Shown: positions 1-12,774, counted from the stretch's first letter. The stretch is DNA of 64,000 bases from Paenibacillus sp. JZ16 (GCF_015326965.1 NZ_CP017659.1:4452501-4516500); one strand, 5' to 3'. Program-made: numbers and translations. The notes: a model not told the origin generated them from the sequence alone.

Positions 1-359
<359 letters not shown>

Positions 360-507
360 AAATCACCCCAAAAAGTGAAGTGAAGCTTTGAAGCTGACAC
401 CGAATACTTTTCGGGGACCCCGATACCACATCGGGTAATGCTACGGATTCTAATCAACGCAAATTTCGTTTCGTATCTAGTTTTCAGGTGATCAAGCATC
501 TGAGCCG

Positions 508-624
508 TTTGGTGGCGATGGCGGAAGGGTTCCACGCGTTCCCATACCGAACACGACCGTTAAGCCTTCCAGCGCCGATGGTACTTGGACCGAAGGGTCC
601 CGGGAGAGTAGGACGTCGCCAAGC
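508..624 (+). rRNA. 5S ribosomal RNA
   Basis: A 117-nt 5S rRNA gene with the Firmicute start TTTGGTGGCGAT, the conserved core CCGAACACGACCGTTAAG and the terminal GTAGGACGTCGCCAAGC that pairs with the 5' end. It follows the 23S gene as the last member of the rRNA operon and is followed closely by a strong terminator. Confidence 0.96.
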
Positions 625-634
625 GAACAACCAT

Positions 635-668
635 AAAGACCGTTATCGAGTCATCGATAGCGGTCTTT
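635..668 (+). terminator. rRNA operon terminator
   Basis: A 15-bp stem with one G-U pair (AAAGACCGTTATCGA with TCGATAGCGGTCTTT), a four-base loop and a T-rich 3' side. It sits 10 nt after 5S rRNA and fits intrinsic termination of the rRNA operon. Confidence 0.9.
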
Positions 669-2505
<1,837 letters not shown>

Positions 2506-2553
2506 TTCACTCGGAAGAACAAGGATAAACAATATATATGTCATTTATTTCCT

Positions 2554-2592
2554 GGACAAGCTGGATGAAATTCATCTAGCTTGTCTTTTTTT
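2554..2592 (+). terminator. Terminator downstream of guaB
   Basis: Near-perfect hairpin, GACAAGCTGGATGAA pairing with TTCATCTAGCTTGTC, followed by a run of T. It ends the monocistronic guaB transcript before dacA. Confidence 0.88.
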
Positions 2593-2659
2593 GATACCCC
2601 CCCTATGATAGAATAGAACAAGTTAATGACTTATTGAGAATTAGAGGGGAGTAATTCCA

Positions 2660-4078
2660 TTGATAGACAAGTCTGTAAAGAAGAATAAGCGACAACGCAT
2701 TCAAAGAACGCTGGCATCCTTGATGCTGTTTAATATACTGTGTTTCTCTGCTGCGCCTGCGGTTTCGCTTGCGGCGCCTCATATGCTGGTAACAGCGGAT
2801 ACGACGAAAGCCACAGAGGACAAAGCGACAACAGAGAAAGCGACAACCAATGCTGAGAAACCGGATAAAGTGCCATCCATTGATCAGCTTGGACTGGATG
2901 TAAGCTCCGCTGTTCTGATCGAGCCATCAACAGGACAGGTCCTATTATCAATTAATGCTGATGAAGCATTACCACCGGCGAGTATGACGAAGATGATGAC
3001 GGAATACATCGTTGCAGAGAAAGTGAAGCAAGGCGAATTGGCTTGGGATGATGTGGTCACTGTAGGGGAGAATGCAGCCAAGACAGTAGGATCACGCATA
3101 TTTTTGGCTGAAGGCGATCAACATACAGTGGAAGAACTCTACATAGCCATGGCTGTTGGTTCAGCAAATGATGCCACAGTAGCATTGGCGGAACGTGTGG
3201 CTGGTTCCGAGGCAGAGTTTGTTACCATGATGAACGATACAGCGAAGAAGATGGGGCTGAAGACGGCTTTCTTCATTAATTCCACAGGCCTGAGCCGTGC
3301 CGATATGCCAGAGAAGTATCGTCCTGCGGAGGATAAGGAAACGGTAATGTCGGCGATGGATACCGCTCTACTTGCCAAATATATCGTTGAGGATCATCCT
3401 GATTTTTCGAGATTTACGGCCATTCAGTCCCATAAATTCCGGCCGCGCGACACGAATCCGATTATCAACTACAACTGGATGCTTGAGGCTAATAAAAGTA
3501 TTACAAACTTTAAGTCCTATGCGTATGAAGGTTTGGACGGTTTAAAAACCGGTCATACCAATGCGGCGGGTTATTGCTTTGCTGGTACCGCTGAACGCGA
3601 TGGTATGCGTCTGATTAGTGTTGTTATGGGTACGAAATCTGAAGGTGCCCGTTTTAAAGAGACCAAAAAAGTTCTGGATTACGGCTTTGACAACTTTGAA
3701 GTGAAGGAAGTCCAAGCTGCCGGGGCAACCGTGCAAGGCTTTGAAACGGTCGAAGTGAAGAAGGGCAAAGGCAAAGAAGCTGCGCTCGTAACCGACAAGG
3801 CTCTCACTTTTGTTGTACCAAAAGGATCAAGCGGCAAGAACATTACCTTCGAAGCCAAGCTGGACTCCTCCAGCATGACGGCGCCTGTTGCTAAAGATAC
3901 GAAGGTGGGCACGGTAACCTACACCTATAAAATAGAAGGCATGAAGGAAGCTCAGACCGAAACGGTGAATTTAATCACAGCGGAGGAAGTTGAGAAGGCC
4001 GGCTGGTTCAAGCTGTTCCTGCGGGCCATTGGAGACTTTTTTGCCGATTTGTTTGATTCCATCAAAAATCTTTTCTAA
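2660..4078 (+). CDS. dacA: D-alanyl-D-alanine carboxypeptidase (PBP5/DacA type)
   Basis: A 472-aa low-molecular-weight penicillin-binding protein that removes the terminal D-Ala from peptidoglycan stem peptides outside the membrane. A basic, hydrophobic signal peptide covers about the first 38 residues. The catalytic triad motifs are visible: SMTK with serine 108 and lysine 111, the SAN motif of the second catalytic motif, and KTG at residue 296. A C-terminal beta domain and an amphipathic tail (WFKLFLRAIGDFFADLFD) that anchors DacA proteins to the membrane complete it. The start codon is TTG, preceded by GAGGGGAG. The guaB-dacA-pdxST-serS order matches Bacillus. Confidence 0.95.
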   Translation: MIDKSVKKNKRQRIQRTLASLMLFNILCFSAAPAVSLAAPHMLVTADTTKATEDKATTEKATTNAEKPDKVPSIDQLGLDVSSAVLIEPSTGQVLLSINADEALPPASMTKMMTEYIVAEKVKQGELAWDDVVTVGENAAKTVGSRIFLAEGDQHTVEELYIAMAVGSANDATVALAERVAGSEAEFVTMMNDTAKKMGLKTAFFINSTGLSRADMPEKYRPAEDKETVMSAMDTALLAKYIVEDHPDFSRFTAIQSHKFRPRDTNPIINYNWMLEANKSITNFKSYAYEGLDGLKTGHTNAAGYCFAGTAERDGMRLISVVMGTKSEGARFKETKKVLDYGFDNFEVKEVQAAGATVQGFETVEVKKGKGKEAALVTDKALTFVVPKGSSGKNITFEAKLDSSSMTAPVAKDTKVGTVTYTYKIEGMKEAQTETVNLITAEEVEKAGWFKLFLRAIGDFFADLFDSIKNLF

Positions 4079-4104
4079 CAGCCGACAAATTCCGAGTAAA
4101 TGGG

Positions 4105-4133
4105 TTGTGTATTTGATTTTGATGCGGTAAAAT
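4105..4133 (+). promoter_or_regulatory. Probable sigma-A promoter of pdxST
   Basis: TTGTGT at 4105-4110 and TAAAAT at 4128-4133 are separated by 17 bp. This gives a leader of about 100 nt before pdxS, containing a small hairpin (ATCGCC at about 4183 with GGCGAT at about 4202). No known pyridoxal-related riboswitch was recognised. Confidence 0.55.
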
Positions 4134-4241
4134 ATCGAGTTAGATTCATTGCAAGTATGCACCTATACAGGTACAGTCCATATCGCCAGGGAATGCTGTA
4201 ATGGCGATGAGATACAACATATAATCGGGGGGCTAGGGGAC

Positions 4242-5123
4242 ATGGAAACAGGAACATCAACTGTAAAAAGAGGTATGGCGGAAATGCAAAAAGGCGGCGT
4301 CATTATGGACGTCATGAATGCGGAACAAGCAAAGATCGCTGAAGCTGCCGGCGCAACGGCAGTTATGGCGCTGGAGCGCGTTCCTTCTGATATTCGCGCT
4401 GCTGGGGGCGTAGCACGGATGGCTGACCCAACCATCGTTGAGGAAGTCATGAAAGTTGTATCCATTCCAGTTATGGCCAAAGCTCGTATCGGTCATTACG
4501 TCGAGGCGAAAGTCCTTGAATCTCTTGGCGTGGATTATCTCGACGAGAGTGAAGTGCTGACACCGGCGGATGAAGTGTTCCATATCGATAAATGGGATTT
4601 CACGGTACCGTTCGTATGCGGTGCAAAGGACCTTGGCGAAGCGCTGCGTCGTATTGGTGAGGGTGCTTCCATGCTCCGTACGAAAGGCGAGCCGGGAACA
4701 GGTAATATCGTGGAAGCCGTTCGCCATATGCGCCTTATCAACAGTCAAATCCGTAAAGTTCGCAACATGTCGAAGGACGAGCTGTATGCGGAAGCGAAGA
4801 ACCTCGGTGTTTCCTATGACCTCCTGAAGGGCATTCATGAGACGGGCAAGCTCCCTGTCGTTAACTTTGCAGCTGGCGGCGTGGCAACACCTGCAGATGC
4901 CGCATTGATGATGCATTTGGGCGCTGACGGCGTCTTTGTTGGATCCGGTATTTTCAAATCGGACAGCCCTGAGAAATTCGCTCGTGCGATCGTTGAAGCG
5001 ACTACGCATTATGATGATTATAAATTGATTGCTGAAGTATCCAAGAACCTGGGTACTCCGATGAAAGGCATCGAGATATCCAAGCTTAGTCCGGCTGAGC
5101 GCATGCAGGATCGCGGCTGGTAA
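4242..5123 (+). CDS. pdxS: Pyridoxal 5'-phosphate synthase, synthase subunit PdxS
   Basis: A 293-aa PdxS (SOR/SNZ family) TIM-barrel protein. It builds PLP from ribose 5-phosphate, glyceraldehyde 3-phosphate and ammonia supplied by PdxT, in a 12+12 complex. Family hallmarks are seen: [16 protein letters not shown] at the start, the lysine in [13 protein letters not shown], the second active-site lysine in [10 protein letters not shown], and [10 protein letters not shown] for phosphate binding. The open frame extends 31 codons further upstream, but ATG 4242 has a G-rich ribosome site just before it and gives the standard family length. pdxT begins 15 nt after its stop, so the two are co-transcribed. 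Confidence 0.97.
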   Translation: METGTSTVKRGMAEMQKGGVIMDVMNAEQAKIAEAAGATAVMALERVPSDIRAAGGVARMADPTIVEEVMKVVSIPVMAKARIGHYVEAKVLESLGVDYLDESEVLTPADEVFHIDKWDFTVPFVCGAKDLGEALRRIGEGASMLRTKGEPGTGNIVEAVRHMRLINSQIRKVRNMSKDELYAEAKNLGVSYDLLKGIHETGKLPVVNFAAGGVATPADAALMMHLGADGVFVGSGIFKSDSPEKFARAIVEATTHYDDYKLIAEVSKNLGTPMKGIEISKLSPAERMQDRGW

Positions 5124-5138
5124 GAGAGAAGGGGTAAC

Positions 5139-5726
5139 ATGAAGGTCGGCGTACTGGCACTTCAGGGTGCCGTTGCAGAGCATATTCGAAGCATCACGCT
5201 TGCTGGTGCCGAGGGAGTGCCGATCAAGAAGGTCGAGCAGTTGGACGGCATTGACGGCTTGATTATTCCTGGCGGTGAGAGCACCACCATCGGCAAGCTG
5301 ATGCGCAAGTATGATTTTATGGATGCGATTCGTCAGTTCTCAGCCCAGGGCAAACCGATATTCGGAACATGCGCCGGACTGATCGTGCTCGCAGAACGAA
5401 TTCAAGGCGACGAAGAGGCTCACTTGAAGCTGATGGACATCACGGTGGCACGGAACGCATTTGGACGTCAGCGTGAAAGCTTCGAGACCGATTTGCCTGT
5501 AAAAGGAATCGAGGAAACGGTACGGGCAGTCTTTATCCGTGCGCCGCTCATTCTGGAGGTGGGTGCGGGCGTTGAGGTCTTGTCCACTTATAAGGATGAG
5601 ATCGTTACAGCCAGACAGGGGCATCTGCTTGCAGCTTCCTATCATCCGGAGCTGACGGACGATTATCGACTTCATCAATATTTTGTGGAGATGGTTCGAT
5701 CCCGGTCTACGGCACCACAGACGTAA
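5139..5726 (+). CDS. pdxT: Pyridoxal 5'-phosphate synthase, glutaminase subunit PdxT
   Basis: A 195-aa class I glutamine amidotransferase that hydrolyses glutamine and channels ammonia to PdxS. The N-terminus MKVGVLALQGAVAEH, the GGESTTIGKL oxyanion region, the nucleophile cysteine 78 in GTCAGL and the His169/Glu171 pair in HPEL are all present, so the glutaminase should be active. Length is normal. The ribosome site GAGAAGGGG lies just upstream. Confidence 0.97.
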   Translation: MKVGVLALQGAVAEHIRSITLAGAEGVPIKKVEQLDGIDGLIIPGGESTTIGKLMRKYDFMDAIRQFSAQGKPIFGTCAGLIVLAERIQGDEEAHLKLMDITVARNAFGRQRESFETDLPVKGIEETVRAVFIRAPLILEVGAGVEVLSTYKDEIVTARQGHLLAASYHPELTDDYRLHQYFVEMVRSRSTAPQT

Positions 5727-5738
5727 TAGTTACAGTAG

Positions 5739-5786
5739 AAGACATCTTGACTCTTTGGCAGTATGTGGGGGTCGAGTTGTCTTTTT
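5739..5786 (+). terminator. Weak terminator after pdxT
   Basis: AAGACA at 5739-5744 can pair with TGTCTT at 5778-5783, followed by a T run; inner ACTC/GAGT pairing is interrupted by bulges. Plausible but imperfect intrinsic terminator. Confidence 0.4.
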
Positions 5787-5915
5787 CGCTGAAATACAAT
5801 AAGATGTATCGTATGTAATAATGTACACTGCAGCCTTGTCCCAAGGCTTTTTATCAACATATAGGGCAGCTGCTTCGATATACTTGATGGATGTTTTACT
5901 TTAGGAGGGTTTCCC

Positions 5916-7199
5916 GTGTTAGACGTAAAAATATTGCGCAGCGAGTACAGTCGTGTAGAAGAAGCGCTGAAGAATCGAGGCAAATCGCTCGATCTGATTG
6001 CGGATTTTCCTAAGCTTGACGCCCGGCGCCGGGAATTGCTGCAGGAAAGCGAAAGTTTGAAGAATCGCCGCAACACCGTGTCGGCTGAAGTAGCCAAACT
6101 GAAGAAGAATCGTGAGAATGCAGATGATCTGATACTGGAAATGCGCCAAGTGTCGGACCAGATTAAAGCGATGGATGAGGAAGTTCGTGAGCTGGAAGCC
6201 AGCATATCCGAGCTTACTTTGGCGATTCCGAATATCCCTCATGAGAGTGTGCCTGTAGGCGCCTCGGAGGAGGAGAACGTGGAAATCCGCCGCTGGGCGG
6301 AGCCAAAAGCTTTCGATTTCGAGCCTAAGGCTCACTGGGAGCTTGCTCAGAATCTGAGTATTTTGGATTTTGAAGCAGGTGCGAAGGTAACGGGTTCGCG
6401 GTTTACGTTCTACAAAGGTTTAGGTGCTCGTCTTGAGCGTGCCTTGATCAGTTTCATGATGGACCTGCACAGCGACAAACACGGCTATGAGGAGATGCTG
6501 CCTCCATATATCGTCAACCGGGACAGCTTGTACGGAACAGGACAGCTGCCTAAATTCGAAGAGGATTTATTCAAAATTAGCGATACCGACTATTACCTGA
6601 TCCCAACCGCTGAGGTTCCTGTAACGAACTACCATCGCGAGGAAATCTTAAATAGCGAGGATCTGCCTAAATATTACGTGGCGTACAGCTCCTGTTTCCG
6701 TTCGGAAGCCGGCGCGGCAGGGCGCGACACGCGGGGACTTATTCGTCAGCATCAGTTCAACAAGGTTGAGATGGTGAAAATTGTACACCCGGAAACTTCG
6801 TTTGATGAGCTTGAGAAGATGACGGCGGATGCGGAGCGCGTGCTTCAGCTGCTGAATCTTCCTTATCGCGTCATGGCTCTCTGTACTGGGGATATGGGCT
6901 TCGGATCGATGAAGACATACGATCTGGAAGTTTGGCTTCCGGAGAGCGGCGTATATCGCGAAATCTCCTCATGTTCGAACATCGGGGACTTCCAGGCACG
7001 CCGTGCCAACATTCGCTTCCGTCCGGAACCGAAGAGCAAGCCTGAATTTGTCCACACCTTGAATGGTTCCGGGCTTGCGGTTGGACGTACCGTCGCTGCG
7101 ATTCTGGAGAATTATCAACAGGCTGACGGGTCCGTCGTTATTCCTGAAGTACTTCGCCCGTACATGGGGAACGTTAGTATCATCGACCAGAAAAAATAA
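5916..7199 (+). CDS. serS: Seryl-tRNA synthetase
   Basis: A 427-aa class II aminoacyl-tRNA synthetase that charges tRNA-Ser. The N-terminal long coiled-coil arm that grips the tRNA spans roughly residues 25-110. The catalytic domain shows motif 2 ([21 protein letters not shown]) and motif 3 ([20 protein letters not shown]). The start is GTG, with AGGAGGG seven bases upstream. A cognate tRNA-Ser(UGA) gene follows within 75 nt. No T-box leader was found upstream. Confidence 0.97.
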   Translation: MLDVKILRSEYSRVEEALKNRGKSLDLIADFPKLDARRRELLQESESLKNRRNTVSAEVAKLKKNRENADDLILEMRQVSDQIKAMDEEVRELEASISELTLAIPNIPHESVPVGASEEENVEIRRWAEPKAFDFEPKAHWELAQNLSILDFEAGAKVTGSRFTFYKGLGARLERALISFMMDLHSDKHGYEEMLPPYIVNRDSLYGTGQLPKFEEDLFKISDTDYYLIPTAEVPVTNYHREEILNSEDLPKYYVAYSSCFRSEAGAAGRDTRGLIRQHQFNKVEMVKIVHPETSFDELEKMTADAERVLQLLNLPYRVMALCTGDMGFGSMKTYDLEVWLPESGVYREISSCSNIGDFQARRANIRFRPEPKSKPEFVHTLNGSGLAVGRTVAAILENYQQADGSVVIPEVLRPYMGNVSIIDQKK

Positions 7200-7200
7200 G

Positions 7201-7230
7201 TTGATAAAACAGTTTGTCTTGTGGTATAAT
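7201..7230 (+). promoter_or_regulatory. Promoter of tRNA-Ser
   Basis: TTGATA at 7201-7206, an 18-bp spacer and a perfect TATAAT at 7225-7230 preceded by TGG, an extended -10 element. It starts two bases after the serS stop, so the tRNA is transcribed separately about 35 nt downstream. Confidence 0.75.
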
Positions 7231-7271
7231 GATTTTTGCACGTGATTCATTTGCATGGATCATTACCACAT

Positions 7272-7360
7272 GGAGAGGTACCGAAGCGGTCATAACGGGG
7301 CGGTCTTGAAAACCGTTAGGGGGCAACTCCACATGGGTTCGAATCCCATCCTCTCCGCCA
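7272..7360 (+). tRNA. tRNA-Ser(UGA)
   Basis: An 89-nt class II tRNA with acceptor stem GGAGAGG/CCTCTCC, an encoded CCA end, and a long variable arm (TAGGGGGCAACTCCACA) typical of serine tRNA. The T loop is GTTCGAATC. The anticodon loop CTTGAAA carries TGA at 7307-7309, which reads UCN serine codons. Confidence 0.96.
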
Positions 7361-7374
7361 TACATATCAAACGC

Positions 7375-7404
7375 AAACCGTTTCCTTAGGGAAACGGTTT
7401 TTTT
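7375..7404 (+). terminator. Terminator of tRNA-Ser
   Basis: AAACCGTTTCC pairs with GGAAACGGTTT around a short loop and is followed by a run of T, 14 nt after the tRNA 3' end. Confidence 0.9.
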
Positions 7405-7522
7405 GCTCTATTTTATGAGGAATCATTGCGTGGTCTTCCCTTCAGTAGGTTTGTGCTTTATGGAGGAGGCTGTATAAAACATCCCCTGTTATCGCAATTT
7501 ATAGAGAAGGGGAGGTGTGAAC

Positions 7523-7864
7523 ATGAACTCAGAACTGAATGTGGATCAGTCGACGCTGGTCAATGCCTGGCAGGAAAGGCTGCCCACCATATTAAAGCCG
7601 GGAGATCGCGCAGAAGTGGCTGCAGACGAAGGGGACCCGAACGCCATCCGCATTCACATTGATGCAGCAGGTCGCCAGGAGTATTCATTTGATTTTCAAT
7701 GCACGTATGTGGATTCACGGGAAGTGAAGGTCGATTTGGTCGATGTAGAGCGTGATGGTGCAACGACGGATGAGCGTAATGAGAACATTCAGGGCATGGT
7801 CGGCGATTATACGCGCCATATCCATGAGTGTGCCCAAACGCTGCAGCAAATCACGCATCACTAG
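7523..7864 (+). CDS. Small conserved-looking hypothetical protein
   Basis: A 113-aa soluble, acidic protein that I do not recognise. It has no signal peptide or membrane segment; the predicted character is a small alpha/beta domain ending in a His-containing helix. The start at ATG 7523 is preferred over the in-frame GTG at 7517 because GGGGAGG ends 7 nt before the ATG. A gene for spore protein SspP follows 106 nt downstream on the same strand. Codon use resembles its neighbours. Confidence 0.7.
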   Translation: MNSELNVDQSTLVNAWQERLPTILKPGDRAEVAADEGDPNAIRIHIDAAGRQEYSFDFQCTYVDSREVKVDLVDVERDGATTDERNENIQGMVGDYTRHIHECAQTLQQITHH

Positions 7865-7970
7865 TTCCATAAATGAGCGAGACAGTTTCCATACTGTCCA
7901 TCATGGTATGGACATCAAAGGCAGGATAGCGTAAGACATCGTTGTGATCCATGAAATGGAGGGCTATCAG

Positions 7971-8120
7971 TTGAGCAAACCAAAAGCGATTCCGGTACCG
8001 GAAGCACAGGAGCAGCCGAAGCAGCGCAAGGACCATGACCGTGGCGGCCAGGAGCCGCTGTCAGGCTCGCACAGAGCGAAGATCCGTAAACAGGATGGAC
8101 ATTTCAATCCGGAGGGCTAG
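7971..8120 (+). CDS. sspP: Small acid-soluble spore protein P (SspP-like)
   Basis: A 49-aa polar protein starting at TTG 7971 behind an ATGGAGGGC ribosome site. The central EPLSGSHRAKIR matches the PEPLSGSKKVK core of Bacillus SspP, a minor spore-core protein. The flanks are rich in Lys, Gln, Pro and Asp, with no hydrophobic segment. It would be made in the forespore under sigma-G. No clear sigma-G promoter was identified. A strong terminator follows 47 nt after the stop, which supports a real transcription unit. Confidence 0.75.
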   Translation: MSKPKAIPVPEAQEQPKQRKDHDRGGQEPLSGSHRAKIRKQDGHFNPEG

Positions 8121-8166
8121 AAGCCTGTAGAGTGAAGACTGAGAGGCTAGAAAGCAAGAATCGAGG

Positions 8167-8200
8167 GAACTTCCTGTCATTCGACAGGAAGTTCTTTTTT
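8167..8200 (+). terminator. Terminator after sspP
   Basis: A perfect 12-bp stem (GAACTTCCTGTC with GACAGGAAGTTC), a four-base loop and a T run. The sequence to 8425 is AT-rich and holds no other recognisable feature apart from the ribosome site of the next gene. Confidence 0.92.
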
Positions 8201-8425
8201 TCGTTTTGAAACCTTTTGCGTCCAACTTCCGTATTAGTGTTCAAGTGTAATATTTTGGGGCCCCACCTTATTCGCATGTTAAGAAGTTTGAAATTAAGAT
8301 GGATGGAAAAAGAAAGGAAATAAAATTTCAGTAAATATTCCAGAAAGTGTTTCTCATTTTGGTTAAATGGTTTATGATTAGAAGGTCTGTTATTTTTTTG
8401 ACTGTTAGAGGGGAGAGAAATTTTA

Positions 8426-9511
8426 ATGAACAAGAAGTTTGCAGCTATCATGCTGACACTGCTGCTCACAGTGACAGTTGTACTTTCTGGCTGCGCCAAA
8501 AAAGAAGAGCCTAAGGCAGCGATGACGAATGCTGCTACGAACGCGATGAAGATGACATCCTACGAAATGAAGAGTAAATTTGTCATTGAAGACCTTCAAG
8601 TTAACATACCTGCAGTTGAAGGCGATCCAAGCGTAACACAGGCGATGACGATGTTGAAGAATGCTGAGGTTACGCTTGATGGTATCTACCAAGCTGATCC
8701 AATGCAAACCGAGATGAACATGGGTATCAATCTGAAGGGTGACATGGCGATGTCCTTCAATATTGATATGGTGATGACGAAAGAGAAAATCTACGTTAAA
8801 GTTCCAAGCATTCCAATGCTGCCATTCCCAGAGGACGTTGTTGGTAAGTTCCTCATGATGGACATGAAAGAGCTTGCTGAGCAATCCGGTGAAACGTTTA
8901 GCCCAGAAAGCCTGGATACTGAGAAGTCCCAGAAATTCGTTAACGAAATCCTTGAAGCCTTGTTGAGCGAGTATGACCAAGCGAAATACTTCAAAGAGAT
9001 CAATGTTAAAGATGCTGGCCTTCCAGAAGGCGTTGACGCTAAACAAGTGGTTCAATTCTTTGTAACCAATGATAACCTGAATGAAGCATTGGATATTATG
9101 GTAAACAAGGTTGCACCTAAGGTTGTTGACATTGCAGCTAAAGACGAGTACCGCGAATTGCTGGGTCTGACCCAAGAAGATATCGATGCTGCTAAAGCTG
9201 AAGTATCTAACGTTAACCAAGATGAATTCAAAGCGGGCTTGGAAGAGATGCAGAAATATCTGAAGATCAACACATTCAACATCAACACAGCTATCGATAA
9301 AAAGGATTTCCCTGCATATCAGGATGTTGTGTTGAACGTTGATTTCAACGATCCAGAAACCAATGAGAACGTGAAGTTGGCTGTGAAGGGTAGCACCCAA
9401 TACAACAACATCAACGCTAAACAAGAATTCAAAATCGGTATTCCAAAAGATGCTGATGTCATCACGATGGAGCAATTTGAGGAATCCATGAGCCAAATGG
9501 GCACTTATTAA
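8426..9511 (+). CDS. Putative lipoprotein with LppX/LolA-like character
   Basis: A 361-aa exported lipoprotein. The signal peptide ends in a lipobox VLSGC with the lipidated cysteine at residue 23. The mature part is acidic and Met/Asn-rich and alternates beta-strand-like stretches, as in the LppX/LolA-fold lipoproteins common in Firmicutes; this family link is inferred from pattern, not from a clear motif. Codon use is biased toward highly expressed codons compared with its neighbours, suggesting abundant synthesis. It is monocistronic, with its own terminator. Function unknown. Confidence 0.85.
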   Translation: MNKKFAAIMLTLLLTVTVVLSGCAKKEEPKAAMTNAATNAMKMTSYEMKSKFVIEDLQVNIPAVEGDPSVTQAMTMLKNAEVTLDGIYQADPMQTEMNMGINLKGDMAMSFNIDMVMTKEKIYVKVPSIPMLPFPEDVVGKFLMMDMKELAEQSGETFSPESLDTEKSQKFVNEILEALLSEYDQAKYFKEINVKDAGLPEGVDAKQVVQFFVTNDNLNEALDIMVNKVAPKVVDIAAKDEYRELLGLTQEDIDAAKAEVSNVNQDEFKAGLEEMQKYLKINTFNINTAIDKKDFPAYQDVVLNVDFNDPETNENVKLAVKGSTQYNNINAKQEFKIGIPKDADVITMEQFEESMSQMGTY

Positions 9512-9531
9512 TATTATTCATCGCAGACAAC

Positions 9532-9560
9532 AAAACCCGGCCGTCATGGCCGGGTTTTTA
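9532..9560 (+). terminator. Terminator between lipoprotein gene and tadA
   Basis: AAACCCGGCC pairs with GGCCGGGTTT around a GTCAT loop, followed by T. It ends the lipoprotein transcript and faces the 3' end of tadA. Confidence 0.85.
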
Positions 9561-9589
9561 CGTTGTTATACTTTTACTCTACATAAGGA

Positions 9590-10446
<857 letters not shown>

Positions 10447-12741
10447 TTGTCGATTAAGACGAAATTATCGATGATCATGTCCATATCGGTATTATTTATT
10501 CTTCTGCTCAACATTACGCTGAACTATTACACGACCCAGGAAAATTTGCAGCAGGATAGTGAAACCAAGATGGTGATGGCCGCTACTCAGATCGCCATTA
10601 CGGTCCAGCAAACCGGCTTTAGTTCTGCATATGTGGATAATATATTCGGCGATATGCTGAAGGTGGCCGCGGTCAACGCGGCAAAAGCTTTGGATCCGGA
10701 TATTAACAATATAACCAATCAGCAATTGGTGGAATTGAGTAAGGAGATTGGCGTCACTCACATATCATTAATGGTTCGGACGAATGATGATATCGTTGTT
10801 GCCCGATCCTCCTCTCAAGATGAAATCGGCCTTTCAACAAAGAACTGGGGGTATTGGCATACGGCTTTTCTGGAATTGTTCCAGTATGGTAAAGTCGTCT
10901 CAGTTACCGAGGGCCAGCGCTCCGATCATTTTTGGTCTGGACCGTTTGAGTTCTCCACATCCAATCCGGAATTCATTGATAAATGGGGATACTATTACGA
11001 TAGCAAGCGCAATTATATTATTGATCCCTACATAAGGAATTCCAATATCAAGGACTTTGTGAAGATTACAAGTCCGGACACCGTTGTGAAAGAGACCTTG
11101 AAGTCGAATCCGCGGATATTGGAAGTAACAGGCATCAATCCTGAAACGTTTGGCAATGAATATATGAGGGAAGATGGAACAGATGACGTTCACCACAAGC
11201 TTCGCAATCGACCGATTACATTCGGCACCTATGACTATGGGAGCCTGGACCAAGATGCGGAAGCTGTGCAGAAGGCTGTTTCTACCGGCGATAATGTGGT
11301 GTTTGTCAGCACCATCAATAATAAGAAGGTGCTAAAAAGCTTCATCCCTATCGTATCCGAAAATAAACCGACCAGTGTCATTAGTGTCGTTATGGACTAT
11401 GAAGCCATCTCCTCCGTGATGAGAGAGCAGATGATCAGTCTTGTGGCGATCTCATTGGTTTTATTGGAAATTGTGATATTCGGCAGTTATATTGTTGCGG
11501 GGTATTTTACCAAGCCGATTCAGGCTATCCTTGGAACTGTAAATGATGTGTCGGATGGTCACTTTGATCGAAGGCTGGAGGTAAGCAGCCGGGACGAGCT
11601 GGGTCAGCTTGCAGGTCGAATCAATGCGATGACACGTAATCTGGGCAACTATACGAGCCAGTTGAAGCAAATGGTCGACGAGAATCAGTCCGTTAAGGAA
11701 TATCTGGAGTCTGTCATTAATCAGACAGCCGACGCCATTCATACAACCGATACCTATGAACGGGTTATTAGTGTAAATAAAGCGTTTGAGCAATTGTATG
11801 GTTGGAAGGCGCACGAAGTGGTTGGACGGAAGCCTGCACTTGTCCCTCCGGCTAAAGAGGAAGAAGAACAGGAACGCATCCGCCGCCTGCGGGCCGGAGA
11901 ACGGCTTCCTCCAGTGGAGACGGTCCGCCTTCATAAAGATGGAAGCGCTATTGAGGTCAGCATCAGCACCTCGCTGGTGCGCGATGAGAACGGTGAGGTT
12001 ACTTCCATGATTAGCGTGTCTCGGGATGTGACGGAACGCAATCGCATCGAGGAGCTGCTGCGACGTTCGGAGAAGCTCAATACTGTTGGCCAGCTGGCTG
12101 CCGGCGTTGCTCATGAGATCCGGAATCCACTGACGACCCTCCGTGGATTTCTGCAGCTTCAGAAGCAGACCCACAAGGTCAATCCGGACCATATTGATCT
12201 GATGCTGTCGGAGCTGGACCGAATTAATCTGATTGTCAGTGAATTTCTGATATTAGCGAAGCCGCAGGCGATTCATTTCCAAGAGAGGGATGTAAGAATC
12301 ATTATGAGAGATGTCATTTCATTCCTCGACAGCCAAGCCCATTTGTACAGCATCGAGTTCAAATTGAAGTTTACTGAAGCACTAACCTACGTACACTGTG
12401 AGGAGAACCAGCTCAAGCAGGTGTTCATCAATCTGCTCAAGAATGCGATTGAAGCGATGCCGGATGGCGGGAGGATCTGGATTGAGCTTTCAAGGCCGAA
12501 GGGTGAATGGGTCCAAATCGACATTCGGGATGAAGGGCAAGGCATTCCGGAGGAGCTGATGCCGCATCTTGGCGAACCGTTTATTACGAATAAGGAAACG
12601 GGCACAGGGCTGGGATTGATGGTAAGCCAGCGTATTATTCAGGGCCACCGGGGTATGATGGAAATCGAGAGTGAAGTAGGAGCAGGAACGAAGGTGAGTA
12701 TAGTTCTGCCTGCGATTCAGCGGAATGCGATCGAGGGATAA
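10447..12741 (+). CDS. PAS-domain sensor histidine kinase
   Basis: A 764-aa membrane histidine kinase. TM1 is at about residues 8-27, followed by a large extracytoplasmic sensor region of about 300 residues, TM2 at about 329-353, HAMP at about 350-405, PAS at about 415-535, HisKA with the phospho-acceptor histidine 556 in AHEIRNPLTTLRGF, and HATPase_c with N-box NLLKNAIEAMP, DEGQGIP and TGTGLGL. No response regulator gene is adjacent, so it is an orphan. The layout resembles sporulation phosphorelay kinases such as KinB/KinE; with Spo0F at the far end of this window that is a reasonable but unproven role. TTG start, behind AAAGGTGAAG. Confidence 0.92.
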   Translation: MSIKTKLSMIMSISVLFILLLNITLNYYTTQENLQQDSETKMVMAATQIAITVQQTGFSSAYVDNIFGDMLKVAAVNAAKALDPDINNITNQQLVELSKEIGVTHISLMVRTNDDIVVARSSSQDEIGLSTKNWGYWHTAFLELFQYGKVVSVTEGQRSDHFWSGPFEFSTSNPEFIDKWGYYYDSKRNYIIDPYIRNSNIKDFVKITSPDTVVKETLKSNPRILEVTGINPETFGNEYMREDGTDDVHHKLRNRPITFGTYDYGSLDQDAEAVQKAVSTGDNVVFVSTINNKKVLKSFIPIVSENKPTSVISVVMDYEAISSVMREQMISLVAISLVLLEIVIFGSYIVAGYFTKPIQAILGTVNDVSDGHFDRRLEVSSRDELGQLAGRINAMTRNLGNYTSQLKQMVDENQSVKEYLESVINQTADAIHTTDTYERVISVNKAFEQLYGWKAHEVVGRKPALVPPAKEEEEQERIRRLRAGERLPPVETVRLHKDGSAIEVSISTSLVRDENGEVTSMISVSRDVTERNRIEELLRRSEKLNTVGQLAAGVAHEIRNPLTTLRGFLQLQKQTHKVNPDHIDLMLSELDRINLIVSEFLILAKPQAIHFQERDVRIIMRDVISFLDSQAHLYSIEFKLKFTEALTYVHCEENQLKQVFINLLKNAIEAMPDGGRIWIELSRPKGEWVQIDIRDEGQGIPEELMPHLGEPFITNKETGTGLGLMVSQRIIQGHRGMMEIESEVGAGTKVSIVLPAIQRNAIEG

Positions 12742-12774
12742 GCAAGAAGTAGTTACAGATAAGGGGATGGCATC

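Noticed and set aside
5727..5915. T-box riboswitch in front of serS
   Set aside because: The T-box sequence (TGGNACCGCG-like) and AG-bulge were sought and not found; the same is true before argS.
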